This document shows positions 1 through 8,591 of a stretch of DNA of 58,710 nucleotides, one piece after another. The stretch's first letter is position 1. Every line of letters starts with the position of its first letter. The position numbers and the translations under genes are program-made. Source of the DNA: Bacillota bacterium (GTDB taxonomy: Bacteria > Bacillota > Clostridia > Acetivibrionales > DSM-1351); the NCBI GenBank assembly GCA_023397905.1, contig JAEWSZ010000103.1:1-58710 (forward strand). The letters are read 5' to 3'. The notes under the pieces were generated by a model. That model saw only the letters and a program-made list of their open reading frames with translations. It was not told the DNA's origin and searched no databases.

Positions 1-1548
1 TATTCCCCCTCCGTCCTGCAGAAGTCTCACAGAATCGTGTATATAGTTTCCATACACCTGGTTGTTGGTCATTCCATGGTCTGTATCGGACCAGTTCCAG
101 CCTATGGTGATACCTGTATAGGGCAAATCCTTTATTTCATTATTTGCCACTGTCATGTTCTGCGGAAGCATTGCACCTATCCCGATCATATCCTTGTAAT
201 CAAGAGCTACAGTGTCCACCGTATTGTTTGTGATTGTGTCATACCGGCTCTGTCCGTCCGGAAGCGTATAAGCCGGATCCCGGCCTTCGTTGTCGTCCCA
301 GAGATCCCCTGCAATGCCCATTGCAATCCCGCCTCCGGCATTTCCGGCAAACCGGTTCCAATTAATCAGAGTATGATCTGTGCCCTCGTAACCCATTATG
401 CCCCAGCTTCCTGAATATTGGAATGTGTTGTGTTCCAGTGTTATGCCGCTGCTGTTTCTCAACTGGATCATTGCAGCGGGAGCCGTATACCTGGCGGTGT
501 TCCTGATTTCGGAATTGTTTCCGCCTGTTACGGACTGGTATCTGAAACCGGCCTGGACGTCAACATATCCGTAGCTGGAAGGCGCCAGCCAGTTGCTGTG
601 TTCAAATGTAATTCCCGAAAATATTATGTTGTGTACTTTGTTGTCCGGACTTCCCGCAAAATTTACCAGAGTCTCCACCTTCGGAGCAACTATCTGTACA
701 TCGTTGATTGTTTCGCCGCTTCTGGGCTTGTAATATACGGTATCCGTTGCTGTGTCAAGAAACCATTCCCCTTCAGCATCCAGCAGGGATAAATCATTTT
801 CCAGGAAATACGGAGAATTGCCCTGGCTGTGATGGTTGTATGAAAAACCGCTTTCAGGGGTCTTAAAGGTCACTGCCCCCGTATCGGGAGAAAAGCTTTC
901 AATACGCCCGCGCACCTGGCTCCAGCTTTGTACTACCACCATCTCGGCAGTGCTGTTCAGGGACAATGCGCTCATGGTCGTGCTGCTGATATCCGCCGGA
1001 TTGATCCTGTAGGGATATTCTCCGTTTGTCGCCCTGTAATAGGGACCTCCTGTGACTTCATCCGACATATTGGGTTCACGGGCCCTTATGCCGCGGTCGT
1101 CGCCTATGTACAACTGTCTGAAATCCCAGTCAATACCTGTTCTTTTGTATATATTTTTATCGCTGTCGTATAATTCCCATCCGGTACTGATGTCCACGCC
1201 GCCGCTGATTACAGGATTTGCTCCCGTATCGGCGGTATATATGACATTGTATCCGTTTGTTCCGGAATCCAGGCTGTCAAAATTCAAAGTGCCGTCCAAT
1301 GTATATGTGCCGTCTTCCAGATACACATATATGTCTCCTGTCATCGAACCGTTTACGCCGCGTATGGCCTGCCGGGCCTTCTCTATTGTTCTGAATGGCA
1401 TACCCGGATTTCCCGGGTTATTGTCGTCTCCCAGCGGCGATACGTAAAAACTCTGCTGCGTGGCTGCTTTGACAGGGCTTACTGAAATTACCGAAAATAA
1501 GCATGAGAAAATTATGCTTATTGCTGTGAATAAGGCCAATCTTTTCAT
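1..1548 (-). CDS. Secreted right-handed parallel beta-helix protein, GH141-like glycosidase (3' end beyond window)
   Basis: The gene is open at the left edge; 516 codons are visible. The start at 1548 is preceded by AAGGGGG about ten bases upstream. The first 29 or so residues form a Sec signal peptide ending near VKAA, so the product is exported. The mature part begins FYVSPLGDNNPGNPGMPF and continues with an EKARQAI segment and repeated GxTxxxN/xxxNxI turns typical of a pectate-lyase-like beta-helix. The last visible residues read LQDGGGI. This layout resembles GH141 and related beta-helix enzymes that act on plant polysaccharides; that family call is from memory of the motif style. The catalytic residues cannot be checked because the C-terminal part is missing. 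A plain beta-helix repeat protein without known activity is the alternative. Confidence 0.7.
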   Translation of the reverse strand, partial: MKRLALFTAISIIFSCLFSVISVSPVKAATQQSFYVSPLGDDNNPGNPGMPFRTIEKARQAIRGVNGSMTGDIYVYLEDGTYTLDGTLNFDSLDSGTNGYNVIYTADTGANPVISGGVDISTGWELYDSDKNIYKRTGIDWDFRQLYIGDDRGIRAREPNMSDEVTGGPYYRATNGEYPYRINPADISSTTMSALSLNSTAEMVVVQSWSQVRGRIESFSPDTGAVTFKTPESGFSYNHHSQGNSPYFLENDLSLLDAEGEWFLDTATDTVYYKPRSGETINDVQIVAPKVETLVNFAGSPDNKVHNIIFSGITFEHSNWLAPSSYGYVDVQAGFRYQSVTGGNNSEIRNTARYTAPAAMIQLRNSSGITLEHNTFQYSGSWGIMGYEGTDHTLINWNRFAGNAGGGIAMGIAGDLWDDNEGRDPAYTLPDGQSRYDTITNNTVDTVALDYKDMIGIGAMLPQNMTVANNEIKDLPYTGITIGWNWSDTDHGMTNNQVYGNYIHDSVRLLQDGGGI

Positions 1549-1580
1549 AAATTTTATTTCCCCCTTAAAATTTTGAGCCG

Positions 1581-1609
1581 TTCTAAAATCAGCCGGCATG
1601 ATTTTAAAA
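1581..1609 (-). promoter_or_regulatory. Hairpin in the leader of the beta-helix gene
   Basis: The bases TAAAATCA and TGATTTTA pair around a GCCGGC core, just upstream of the ribosome binding site of the beta-helix gene. There is no T-run, so it looks like an mRNA leader structure or an operator and not a terminator. Its function is unknown. Confidence 0.35.
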
Positions 1610-1693
1610 CTTCCCCTATGAAAATTCTAGCATTTTCACATTATTTAAGTAAATTTCAATAATTCTAGTTTGGATTTAAAAATTGTACTTTTA

Positions 1694-1881
1694 GAAAAAA
1701 AGAGTACTGCAAAATAACAAATCCAATATATGTGAAATATCAATTATGACTGGTCCTGCCGCGCTAACCTGCAATCAATGCGCAGCACAAGGTACACCGC
1801 ACATCAATAGCTTCGTCTTAGTGCAGTAAATGGATTATTTACATATATTGAATTTATCTTATTTTGCAGTACTCTTTTTTC
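1694..1881. mobile_element. MITE-like inverted-repeat element, copy 1 (188 bp)
   Basis: The left end (GAAAAAAAGAGTACTGC followed by AAAATAA) is repeated inverted at the right end, ending at 1881; inside both ends an ACATATATTG-type block also recurs inverted. No reading frame is present, so it would depend on a transposase elsewhere. Internal sequence from about 1752 to 1828, including 25 identical bases at 1804-1828, recurs in the element at 28301-28712. The right end supplies two bases of the stop codon of the restriction endonuclease gene. No clear target-site duplication was found. It could be an immobile REP-like repeat instead of a MITE. Confidence 0.6.
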
Positions 1882-3868
1882 AACGGGTTACGTTCTCAGG
1901 GTGGCACCTGCGTTCGATATTGTTTGTATACCATGCCGCCGGCGCTTCCTCTGCTGAATGCGCCTCATGGAACATGGCATATACCTCCGGATACTTCACT
2001 CCCATATCGAGCAGGCCCACAAGCTCTCTGGTATGCAGCGGCAGTATCTTCATTCCGTCTATTGATTTGCTTCCGTCAAGACTGTAGTACATCATAGTTT
2101 TTCTGGCTCTGAAATCCGATATGACATTGGGGTTCAAATAGGTTGAGGCAAAAACACAGTACGCCTCCTCTGACGGATTTGCAATGCGGTAATCGCCGAG
2201 ATGTCTGGATACCGGCTCCATTTCCATCCTCCTCTGGTTATTTCCGTCCGCCAGGGTGGCCTCAAGCAGCAGAGTATGCTTCGGATAAGCCCCGGTCTCT
2301 TCATATTTCCAGACAATATCCGCTTCTCCGCCGCCAGCGTGAGTTTTCGGCAATAAATCGGCCTCAAGCGACAGGTTCATAAACTCCAGAACATCACCTT
2401 TTCTTTCACTGATCTCATACCACGCTATTCCCAGAATATATTCAAAAATAGTGGGTACATCGGCGTTATCCGTAACCATTTCAAACACCGTATCGTCGGC
2501 CCGTTCCTCAAAATACCCGAATAACCTTATAAGATTATCTTTATTAAATTTCTCGTCTATCAATTTATTAAGCCTTTCATAACGCTCGTCGCGGATAACT
2601 TTTTTCGCCATCTGGCTGTTCCGGACTTCAACTCCGACCTCCCGGCCCAGAAGCCTGTATAGCTCGTCCTCCTCAAGCTGTAAAGCCGGGGAAATTTCAA
2701 ACAGCTCCACGTCCCGCTCCAGCAAATCCGTCTCTGTAAAGGCTTCATTAAACAAATTCTCCGCCACCGCCTCAAAATAACATTTGGGCAGAATGTCGAA
2801 CTTTACCTTCCGGTCCTGGAAAATAACAACATCCGTTGCTCTGAAATACCTTCTGTTCAGGTCAAAATAATCCTGCAGCGTAGATTTTGCCTTGATCAGA
2901 TGCATTATCATAAAGAATTTCCGTTTAAATTCCGCTTCCGTATCTGACCGGAACAAGCCCATAGCTTTAAATGCCCCGGCGCCGTCATTTTTTATGGCAA
3001 CCTTTGATGTTGTATTAAACAATAATTTACGCCAGTCCCCGCCGACATTGGATAAACCTTTGGTAGCCTCATACAGCTCATAAACCGCTTCCTTTCTTCC
3101 CCCAAAAACGTAATCATATAAGGCTTTATATATGGCAAGGTAGCCTTTGTCATAACTTTTGCTCTTCCTGTTCATTCCAACCACACAGAACAGCTCTTCA
3201 TCAACATCACTATCCAGGAATAATTGCAGCGCATTTTGATAGTTCTCCTTTTTCATAAGCACGTCAATTATTACGCTGTCAAAGCTAATGCCGCTTTTCC
3301 TCCAGGTCATTATTTCCTCAATTACAAACTGTGTCGTTTCGGAATCAATACATAGCGGCAGCAAATAGGTAAACTCGTCGTTAGTCAAATAACCCAATTT
3401 TGATACAACATATGAAAAAACAATAAATGGCCTCACGCACTTACCGTCCACCATATTTGATGTTTTCAACAGCTGTTTGAAAAACACATAGCTGTCCCTG
3501 GGCAGCTCCAGCATGTTGTCAGAGTCAAATTTGCCGCTGTTGGCTATTTCCAATAATTTTTCACCGGCCTCCGTCAGTATTCTGTCATCTGTCATCAGCC
3601 CTATATCCTTCAGCCCGGAAGTTTTCTCTCTTGCGTCTTTGTACGGTCTGGGCGCGTCGCCTTTAACAAAGTTATTCTTTTTCAGGAAATAGTAATACTC
3701 ACTTTGAAATGCATCGCTGCCTCTCCAGCTTTTGCTCTCGTTGCCCGGAATTTTCCTGAATTCATCAAGCATCTGCATCTGTGTCTCTATGCTTTTATTA
3801 AAGTTCACAGTTCTGTAGCTGGTAGTCCCAATGGACCAGCAGTATCCCTTAAATGCTATATCCGCCAT
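1880..3868 (-). CDS. AlwI-family type IIS restriction endonuclease
   Basis: The product is about 662 residues and would cleave DNA outside a short asymmetric site. It resembles the AlwI / Nt.BstNBI family. The C-terminal catalytic region, about residues 509-556, reads THAGGGEAD, then LLLEAT, then EMEPVSRH, matching that family's D...ExT...ExEPVxRH pattern; D517, E536 and E551 are the likely metal ligands. The N-terminal half with WSIGTTSYRT would bind DNA. The start is set at the ATG of MADIAFKG, with GAGGG six bases upstream; a GTG at 3880 overlapping the methyltransferase stop as GTGA is the alternative. The gene follows its methyltransferase directly, so the two are probably co-translated. 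The stop codon lies on the boundary of the MITE-like element, so the last few residues may have been replaced. The recognition site is unknown; AlwI itself recognises GGATC. Confidence 0.85.
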   Translation of the reverse strand: MADIAFKGYCWSIGTTSYRTVNFNKSIETQMQMLDEFRKIPGNESKSWRGSDAFQSEYYYFLKKNNFVKGDAPRPYKDAREKTSGLKDIGLMTDDRILTEAGEKLLEIANSGKFDSDNMLELPRDSYVFFKQLLKTSNMVDGKCVRPFIVFSYVVSKLGYLTNDEFTYLLPLCIDSETTQFVIEEIMTWRKSGISFDSVIIDVLMKKENYQNALQLFLDSDVDEELFCVVGMNRKSKSYDKGYLAIYKALYDYVFGGRKEAVYELYEATKGLSNVGGDWRKLLFNTTSKVAIKNDGAGAFKAMGLFRSDTEAEFKRKFFMIMHLIKAKSTLQDYFDLNRRYFRATDVVIFQDRKVKFDILPKCYFEAVAENLFNEAFTETDLLERDVELFEISPALQLEEDELYRLLGREVGVEVRNSQMAKKVIRDERYERLNKLIDEKFNKDNLIRLFGYFEERADDTVFEMVTDNADVPTIFEYILGIAWYEISERKGDVLEFMNLSLEADLLPKTHAGGGEADIVWKYEETGAYPKHTLLLEATLADGNNQRRMEMEPVSRHLGDYRIANPSEEAYCVFASTYLNPNVISDFRARKTMMYYSLDGSKSIDGMKILPLHTRELVGLLDMGVKYPEVYAMFHEAHSAEEAPAAWYTNNIERRCHPENVTR

Positions 3869-3876
3869 GATCACCC

Positions 3877-6018
3877 TCACTCTCCATAATTCGTAACTAA
3901 TATTTCCCGCGTCTTATTTCCCCTGTCGTCGGTCTGATAATTTGAATTTGAATAATCAAAAGTCAATTCATGCATGTGATATTTATCCGGATTGCGATCT
4001 ATCCAATTTGCCAGTATGCAGTTTACCTTTCCCTTGCTTTCTATGACATTTGACAAGGCAAATTTCATTCCGGAGGAATGGACCTTGTCAAGGTAATCGA
4101 GCAAATCCCGTTCATCCTGTTCCGTCCACCCGGATTGCTCGTTATACGTTGCGCAGGTGATCAAATACGGAGGATCCACGTAGAAAAAAGTTTTTGCCGG
4201 AAACTCCTCAGGTCTTATCTGCCTGAAATCCCCGCTCATAAATCTGTAATCCCCGCTTTTGAGCCTGTCGATAAAGTCAGACAGTTTTCTCCGCATTTTA
4301 GGATTGTAGTCCCTCTTGCCCACCGGTAAATTATATTCGCCCTTTTTATTAAATCTGATCTGATTATTGAATGCATACACGATTAATACATATAACATGT
4401 AATAATATTCGGAATCTTTAACAGCCTTTTTATTAAAAGCCTCCCTCAGATGAAGAAAATGCTCCCTATTGTAATTTCCCAGCCCTTTCGTGCTTTCGCA
4501 CCCATAGGCTTCATACCCGTTTCTGTCGGATCTGGACAGGTTGTAAGAATCAATGATTTCGTCTATCCTGTTCAACGAATATTGCCTGTCATTATTGAGA
4601 AAAGTTTCAAATAATTTAATCAGGTGTTCGTTTATATCATTAAACAACACCTTGTTGCATTTGACATTCACACCTACATTGCAGCCGCCGCAGAACAGGT
4701 CCACCACCTGCTCGCAATCCTCCGGAAACAGGCCCATAATCTGAGATAATAATTTATATTTCCCTCCGGTATAATTTAAAGGGGACTGTATGATTTCTTT
4801 TTTATCAAAGCATTTGCATATAAACAGACGTTCTTCATTCTCCTGGATATCCGATTTCCCGGTGGTAAACGCTTTGTAATTTTCCGAATATACTTTTACA
4901 ATCCCCTTTTTATTAAGTATTCTGAAAATATCCTCGTCGCTTATTTTCGCATTTGACCTGTCATCCCCCTTTTCGGCCATGTTATTATATGACAGGACTA
5001 TATATTTGGCCTTAATATTATCTATCAGGTCCTCAAATGCTTTTGCAGCCTTCTGGGTGCAGTAATCGCTCTTCAGCTTGGTCCTGTCCATTTTTTTGGC
5101 TACGCCGTACACTTCGGGCTTTTCCCATCTTGCCACATTTTCCAGCACGTGGTAAGCATCGCAGTATTGCCTTGAATTATACGGCGGGTCGATATATACC
5201 AGGTCTGCCTCGATATTTTTTACAAGCCCGTTTGTGTCTTCATTATAGCAAACATTGTTGGGATTTATATTGGCTTCCGGCATTGGGACATACAGTTCCA
5301 GGCGCTTGTCAAATGCGGCCCCCTTTCTGTACGCGTCATAGTGCCCGCAGGTATTTGCTATTTTGTCCATGGAATATAGCAGAGAGGTTATCAATAAGGC
5401 CCTCTCCCTTCCGTTAATTTCATTGACCTTATACAATTGCTCTATGTTTTCCCTGATAAATCCGATTTTTGAACAATCGGAGGCTGAAAAATATGTATTT
5501 GCAAAATTTTCTGTCATATAGTTGTTTTCTTTGACCCGGATGTTATTGTAGTGAAAAATCAACTCTATGATTTTTTCCTCTGAATAGGGCTCGCTGTCAA
5601 ACCAGGCTTTATGGCATATATAATTGCTGTACATGATGTCGTTTGTAATTATTTTTTTGTCCGTAAACGCAGAAGCGACAGCCCCTGTTCCAGCGAAGAT
5701 GTCCGCCACCGTAAATACGTCCGGGCATTCCCTGTCAACGACTTCCTTTATAAACGGCAGCAGCTTGTATTTATTTCCGAGATATCTTCTGTTATTTATT
5801 CTTATGGTTTTATAGGGATCTTCTATTTTTACACTGTCATTTTTCTCGCTTTTTCTGCTTTCCAAAAGCCTTTTTATCTCCTTGCAGATCTTCTCGCTCC
5901 AGACAGGCCTTCCATTGGCATCTGTGTCTATCTCAAACATTTTGTTCTTTTTCATATAATAAAGGTATGAACGTGATATGTCGCATTTATTGGCAATTTG
6001 TGTTGCTGTCATCCCCAT
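3877..6018 (-). CDS. Fused two-domain DNA adenine N6-methyltransferase (type IIS modification enzyme) with N-terminal HTH
   Basis: This 713-residue protein protects the host from the neighbouring AlwI-type nuclease. It carries two complete D12-class methyltransferase units. The first has RYLGNKYKL (about 79), FAGTG (about 108-112) and DPPY at 277-280. The second has NYTGGKYKL (about 415), FCGGCNVG (about 442) and DPPY at 615-618. An asymmetric site needs an adenine methylated on each strand, so one unit per strand is expected, as in M.FokI. Residues 1-55 look like a MerR/HTH-17-type helix-turn-helix and could bind DNA or regulate the operon. The start has GAGGAG eight bases upstream. The gene overlaps or abuts the nuclease gene, typical of a modification-first operon. 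Confidence 0.9.
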   Translation of the reverse strand: MGMTATQIANKCDISRSYLYYMKKNKMFEIDTDANGRPVWSEKICKEIKRLLESRKSEKNDSVKIEDPYKTIRINNRRYLGNKYKLLPFIKEVVDRECPDVFTVADIFAGTGAVASAFTDKKIITNDIMYSNYICHKAWFDSEPYSEEKIIELIFHYNNIRVKENNYMTENFANTYFSASDCSKIGFIRENIEQLYKVNEINGRERALLITSLLYSMDKIANTCGHYDAYRKGAAFDKRLELYVPMPEANINPNNVCYNEDTNGLVKNIEADLVYIDPPYNSRQYCDAYHVLENVARWEKPEVYGVAKKMDRTKLKSDYCTQKAAKAFEDLIDNIKAKYIVLSYNNMAEKGDDRSNAKISDEDIFRILNKKGIVKVYSENYKAFTTGKSDIQENEERLFICKCFDKKEIIQSPLNYTGGKYKLLSQIMGLFPEDCEQVVDLFCGGCNVGVNVKCNKVLFNDINEHLIKLFETFLNNDRQYSLNRIDEIIDSYNLSRSDRNGYEAYGCESTKGLGNYNREHFLHLREAFNKKAVKDSEYYYMLYVLIVYAFNNQIRFNKKGEYNLPVGKRDYNPKMRRKLSDFIDRLKSGDYRFMSGDFRQIRPEEFPAKTFFYVDPPYLITCATYNEQSGWTEQDERDLLDYLDKVHSSGMKFALSNVIESKGKVNCILANWIDRNPDKYHMHELTFDYSNSNYQTDDRGNKTREILVTNYGE

Positions 6019-6133
6019 ATTTATTTCTCCTCTTTATGCAACGTAAAATCGTGATATATTGGACATTATACCTTTATTTCATGGAATATACAAGCAAATC
6101 CGGACCGTTTTTATGATTTTTGCCCATATTTTT

Positions 6134-6174
6134 GGATGCTAATTATATTTTAATAAAAATACCCATTAGCATCC
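6134..6174. promoter_or_regulatory. Perfect 10-bp inverted repeat upstream of the restriction-modification operon
   Basis: GGATGCTAAT at 6134-6143 and ATTAGCATCC at 6165-6174 are exact inverted copies with 21 AT-rich bases between them. The site lies about 115 bases upstream of the methyltransferase start. It could be an operator for the HTH domain of the methyltransferase or a weak terminator of the gene to the right. No regulator is proven. Confidence 0.4.
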
Positions 6175-6411
6175 ATAAAAATGTTGATCTATGATGCAGA
6201 AGACTAATCACGTTTTGCAATGTGACTGGTTTTCTGCTTTATCAGTTCAGCTATTCATACTCTGGATCATTTCATGAGCAGATGTCTGCAGCAGCACCGC
6301 GGGCGCTTAACAGACAAATGCGCAGACGCGAAAACGGTCTGTCTGACGTGGCTTGGAGGCAGCTCACCATCAAGCAGAGCAGAGCCATTCCGACCGTAGG
6401 AAGAAATGCGT

Positions 6412-6443
6412 GCAGCATGGGACTGGCGCACCAGTCCCGCTGC
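6412..6443. other. Strong bulged hairpin in a non-coding stretch
   Basis: GCAGC, a two-base bulge, GGGACTGG, a CGCA loop, CCAGTCCC and GCTGC make a 13-bp stem. It lies just past the stop codon of the flavoprotein gene (6464) but has no T-run, so it is an imperfect terminator or an RNA-stabilising structure. The remainder of 6175-6463 has no reading frame that looks like a real protein on either strand. Confidence 0.45.
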
Positions 6444-6463
6444 TTGCCAATTTCGTTTATATA

Positions 6464-7087
6464 TTAACGGATAAAATGAGTCGGAATGAGCGGCTCTATT
6501 TCCGGTTTTTCAAGTGCTGCCCTATCAATACTGTTCAGAATCCATGCCATATTAGTTCCCAGCGTCCGCATTATCTGGAGCCCTTCCAAATCTTTTCTTA
6601 CATCATCCGGTGTAAAGCCATGCACCGAATTCCAATATTGTGAACTTACAACAGGCATACGGTTTATAGTGAAATATTTATTAAGACGATCAAAGGCTGC
6701 ACTTGCGCCACTTCGCCGGCAGCTTACTACAGCTGCCGCAGGTTTATAAACAAAGGCAGCTGTAGCCGTACCAATGTAAAAGACCCTGTCAAGCACCGCG
6801 CATAATGCACCGTTTGGCCCTGCAAAATGCACGGGCGAACCTACTACAATCCCGTCAGCTTTCAGAATTTTTTCAAGCAATTCATTAGCAACATCATCAT
6901 CGAAGGCACATCTATTTAATTCTCCGCATTTCCCACAGGCAATACATCCTCGAACAGGTTTTGTTCCGATATGGAAAATCTCAGAATCGACACCGTTCTT
7001 TTCCAGAGCACCGGATACTTCCATTAATGCAGTAAATGTACAGCCTTCCCTGTGAGGGCTTCCATTTATCAACAGCACTTTTTTCAT
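6464..7087 (-). CDS. Flavodoxin-fold iron-sulfur flavoprotein / NADPH-dependent FMN reductase
   Basis: This 207-residue cytoplasmic protein begins KVLLINGSPHREGCT, the phosphate-binding loop of flavodoxin-like FMN reductases, and has GSPVHFAGPNG for the FMN ring. A compact CIACGKCGELNRC cluster (C48, C51, C54, C60) is where iron-sulfur flavoproteins bind a [4Fe-4S] cluster, so electron transfer from NAD(P)H or ferredoxin to small acceptors is likely. The substrate is unknown. GGAGTG lies eight bases before the ATG. It is the last gene of a run of oxidoreductases downstream of the Rrf2-type regulator, which suggests a role in redox or electrophile stress. Confidence 0.85.
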   Translation of the reverse strand: MKKVLLINGSPHREGCTFTALMEVSGALEKNGVDSEIFHIGTKPVRGCIACGKCGELNRCAFDDDVANELLEKILKADGIVVGSPVHFAGPNGALCAVLDRVFYIGTATAAFVYKPAAAVVSCRRSGASAAFDRLNKYFTINRMPVVSSQYWNSVHGFTPDDVRKDLEGLQIMRTLGTNMAWILNSIDRAALEKPEIEPLIPTHFIR

Positions 7088-7208
7088 ATATTTTCACTCC
7101 AATCAAAATTTTTCAGATGCTGATATTCACATCTCAACTATTTTATTATACTTAATCCCACAACTCTTTGAGATTCTATTTGTTGTTTTAACATAGACTT
7201 TAAAAATT

Positions 7209-7409
7209 CTATTCTTCATCCCTATGAATAAAATGTGCTGCGGAAAGTGGTCCGCCAAGTTGCATAATTCTACCGCCAAAAGCCAGGGAACCAAGATCAT
7301 GCGGATAAAATCCCATTTGTTCAAACAGCTTGCCAGCAATTGCTTTTGCTTCCGGGTCATCTCCTGCGTAGAACAGAACACGTCTGCCGCCCCCGGCTGT
7401 TACTAAGTA
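7209..7409 (-). pseudogene. C-terminal remnant of an NADPH-dependent F420 reductase-like / NAD(P)-binding protein
   Basis: A 66-codon open stretch between stop codons, with no start codon or ribosome binding site, translates to RRVLFYAGDDPEAKAIAGKL followed by FEQMGFYPHDLGSLAFGGR and ends GGPLSAAHFIHRDEE. This is the usual C-terminal end of the COG2085 family (NADPH-dependent F420 reductase-like proteins), whose N-terminal Rossmann domain is absent here. It sits between the SDR gene and the flavoprotein gene in the same direction, so an intact member probably once belonged to this operon. The longer open frame at 7127-7381 in another phase is a shadow of it. Confidence 0.7.
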
Positions 7410-7424
7410 TTATCATAACCAGCA

Positions 7425-8174
7425 TTATATTTGAGCCTGGCCCCCATCCACGAATAATTCTGTTCCGGTTATAAAACTGCTCTCATCAGAAGCCAGAAAT
7501 GAAACAGCGCTTGCCACTTCTTCAGGTTCTCCCATTCGACCGAGAGGAATGATGCTCGCCAAATACTCCTTTAGCTTCTCTGTTTCTTCTACATTTCCCA
7601 CAGAACGTTCGTGGGCAGGAGTATTGATCGGTCCGGGACTGACTGCATTCACACGAATTTTCCGATCCTTCAAATCCATTGCCCAAGTACGGGCAAAAGA
7701 GCGAACCGCTGCTTTAGTCGCACTATAAAGGCTGAATGCCGGATTTCCTTTACTGCCTGTTGTGGATGCATTAATGATGATCGAACCGCCATCCCTAAAG
7801 ATAGGGAGTGCCTTTTGAACAGTAAACAGCACCCCTTTTACATTAAGATCGAATGTGCTGGAGTAATCTTCTTCCGTTATTTGTCCGATAGGGACATAGG
7901 TTCCGAATCCGGCATTGGCAAATATAATATCGACATGACCTTTTTCTTTTTGGATAAGAGCATACAGCCGATCAATATCCTCCAATTTACATACATCCCC
8001 TTGTACAGCAGCAACATTTTTTCCTATTATTCCAACTGCCTTATCAAGTTGATCCTGGTTGCGTCCGGTGATATACACAAATGCGCCCTCATCGGCTAAT
8101 CTTTTTGCTGCAGCAAGGCCTATACCACTCGAACCCCCAGTTACAACTGCTGTTTTTCCATCATGTTTACCCAT
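7425..8174 (-). CDS. SDR-family NAD(P)-dependent oxidoreductase
   Basis: A classical short-chain dehydrogenase of 249 residues. It has the cofactor motif TGGSSGIG (12-19), the NAG motif at 87-89, and a catalytic set of N111, S137, Y150 and K154 (SLYSATK). It ends with the common SSFITGTELFVDGG segment. The residue after the second beta strand (GRNQDQ) suggests NADP(H). It would reduce a carbonyl or oxidise an alcohol; the substrate is not evident. GGAGGAGG lies upstream of the ATG. It is the third gene of the Rrf2-linked operon, after the Dabb gene by about 30 bases. Confidence 0.9.
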   Translation of the reverse strand: MGKHDGKTAVVTGGSSGIGLAAAKRLADEGAFVYITGRNQDQLDKAVGIIGKNVAAVQGDVCKLEDIDRLYALIQKEKGHVDIIFANAGFGTYVPIGQITEEDYSSTFDLNVKGVLFTVQKALPIFRDGGSIIINASTTGSKGNPAFSLYSATKAAVRSFARTWAMDLKDRKIRVNAVSPGPINTPAHERSVGNVEETEKLKEYLASIIPLGRMGEPEEVASAVSFLASDESSFITGTELFVDGGQAQI

Positions 8175-8204
8175 TTTTTTTGTAACCTCCTCCTATCATC
8201 AGAA

Positions 8205-8492
8205 TCATACTTCATAATCCACTGCCACAACCTTTGCTTGAACATCCTCAATATATTTACCAACTTCAATGTGTGCCGGATGTGCGATATAGGCATTGAG
8301 ATCTTCTTTTGAATCAAATTGGGCAACCATGGCTATATCATAGGAAATCTCAGCATGGATAAAATCCACTCCCACCGTCAGATCCTTCAGGCATTCAATT
8401 TTGCCCTTCATTCCCAGCAGCTTGTTCTTCATAGTGTCTATAGCCTCCTCATTTCTGTCCTTCAACTTGACAAAAATTATATGTGTGGTCAT
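8205..8492 (-). CDS. Dabb-family (stress-responsive A/B barrel) protein
   Basis: A 95-residue protein whose start MTTHIIFVKLKD is chosen because AAGGAGG lies eight bases upstream; the open frame extends ten codons further but without a binding site. It has the dimeric alpha/beta-barrel pattern of the Dabb family, with a central FIHAEISYDIAMVAQFDSKE and HPAHIEVGKYI near the end. Family members are small ligand-binding or stress-induced proteins and usually lack an assigned reaction. Its place between a nitroreductase and an SDR gene suggests help with a small aromatic or quinone substrate. Confidence 0.85.
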   Translation of the reverse strand: MTTHIIFVKLKDRNEEAIDTMKNKLLGMKGKIECLKDLTVGVDFIHAEISYDIAMVAQFDSKEDLNAYIAHPAHIEVGKYIEDVQAKVVAVDYEV

Positions 8493-8591
8493 AGTTAATT
8501 CCTCCTTGTTTTTAATAATCAAAATTTACGTAGCATGACGTTTATAGGCATACTTGGTATTCAATTTAAATATTTTCTCATTAACCTTATT

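Noticed and set aside
418..1447. Plus-strand frames of 80-130 codons at the left end
   Set aside because: They are antisense shadows of the beta-helix gene, whose minus-strand frame has a signal peptide and a ribosome binding site.
6222..6467. 81-codon plus-strand frame
   Set aside because: No homology, poor codon use, no ribosome binding site, and it spans a strong hairpin; judged non-coding.
7127..7381. 84-codon minus-strand frame
   Set aside because: It lies out of phase with a fragment that clearly resembles COG2085 proteins and has no ribosome binding site; it is a shadow of the pseudogene.
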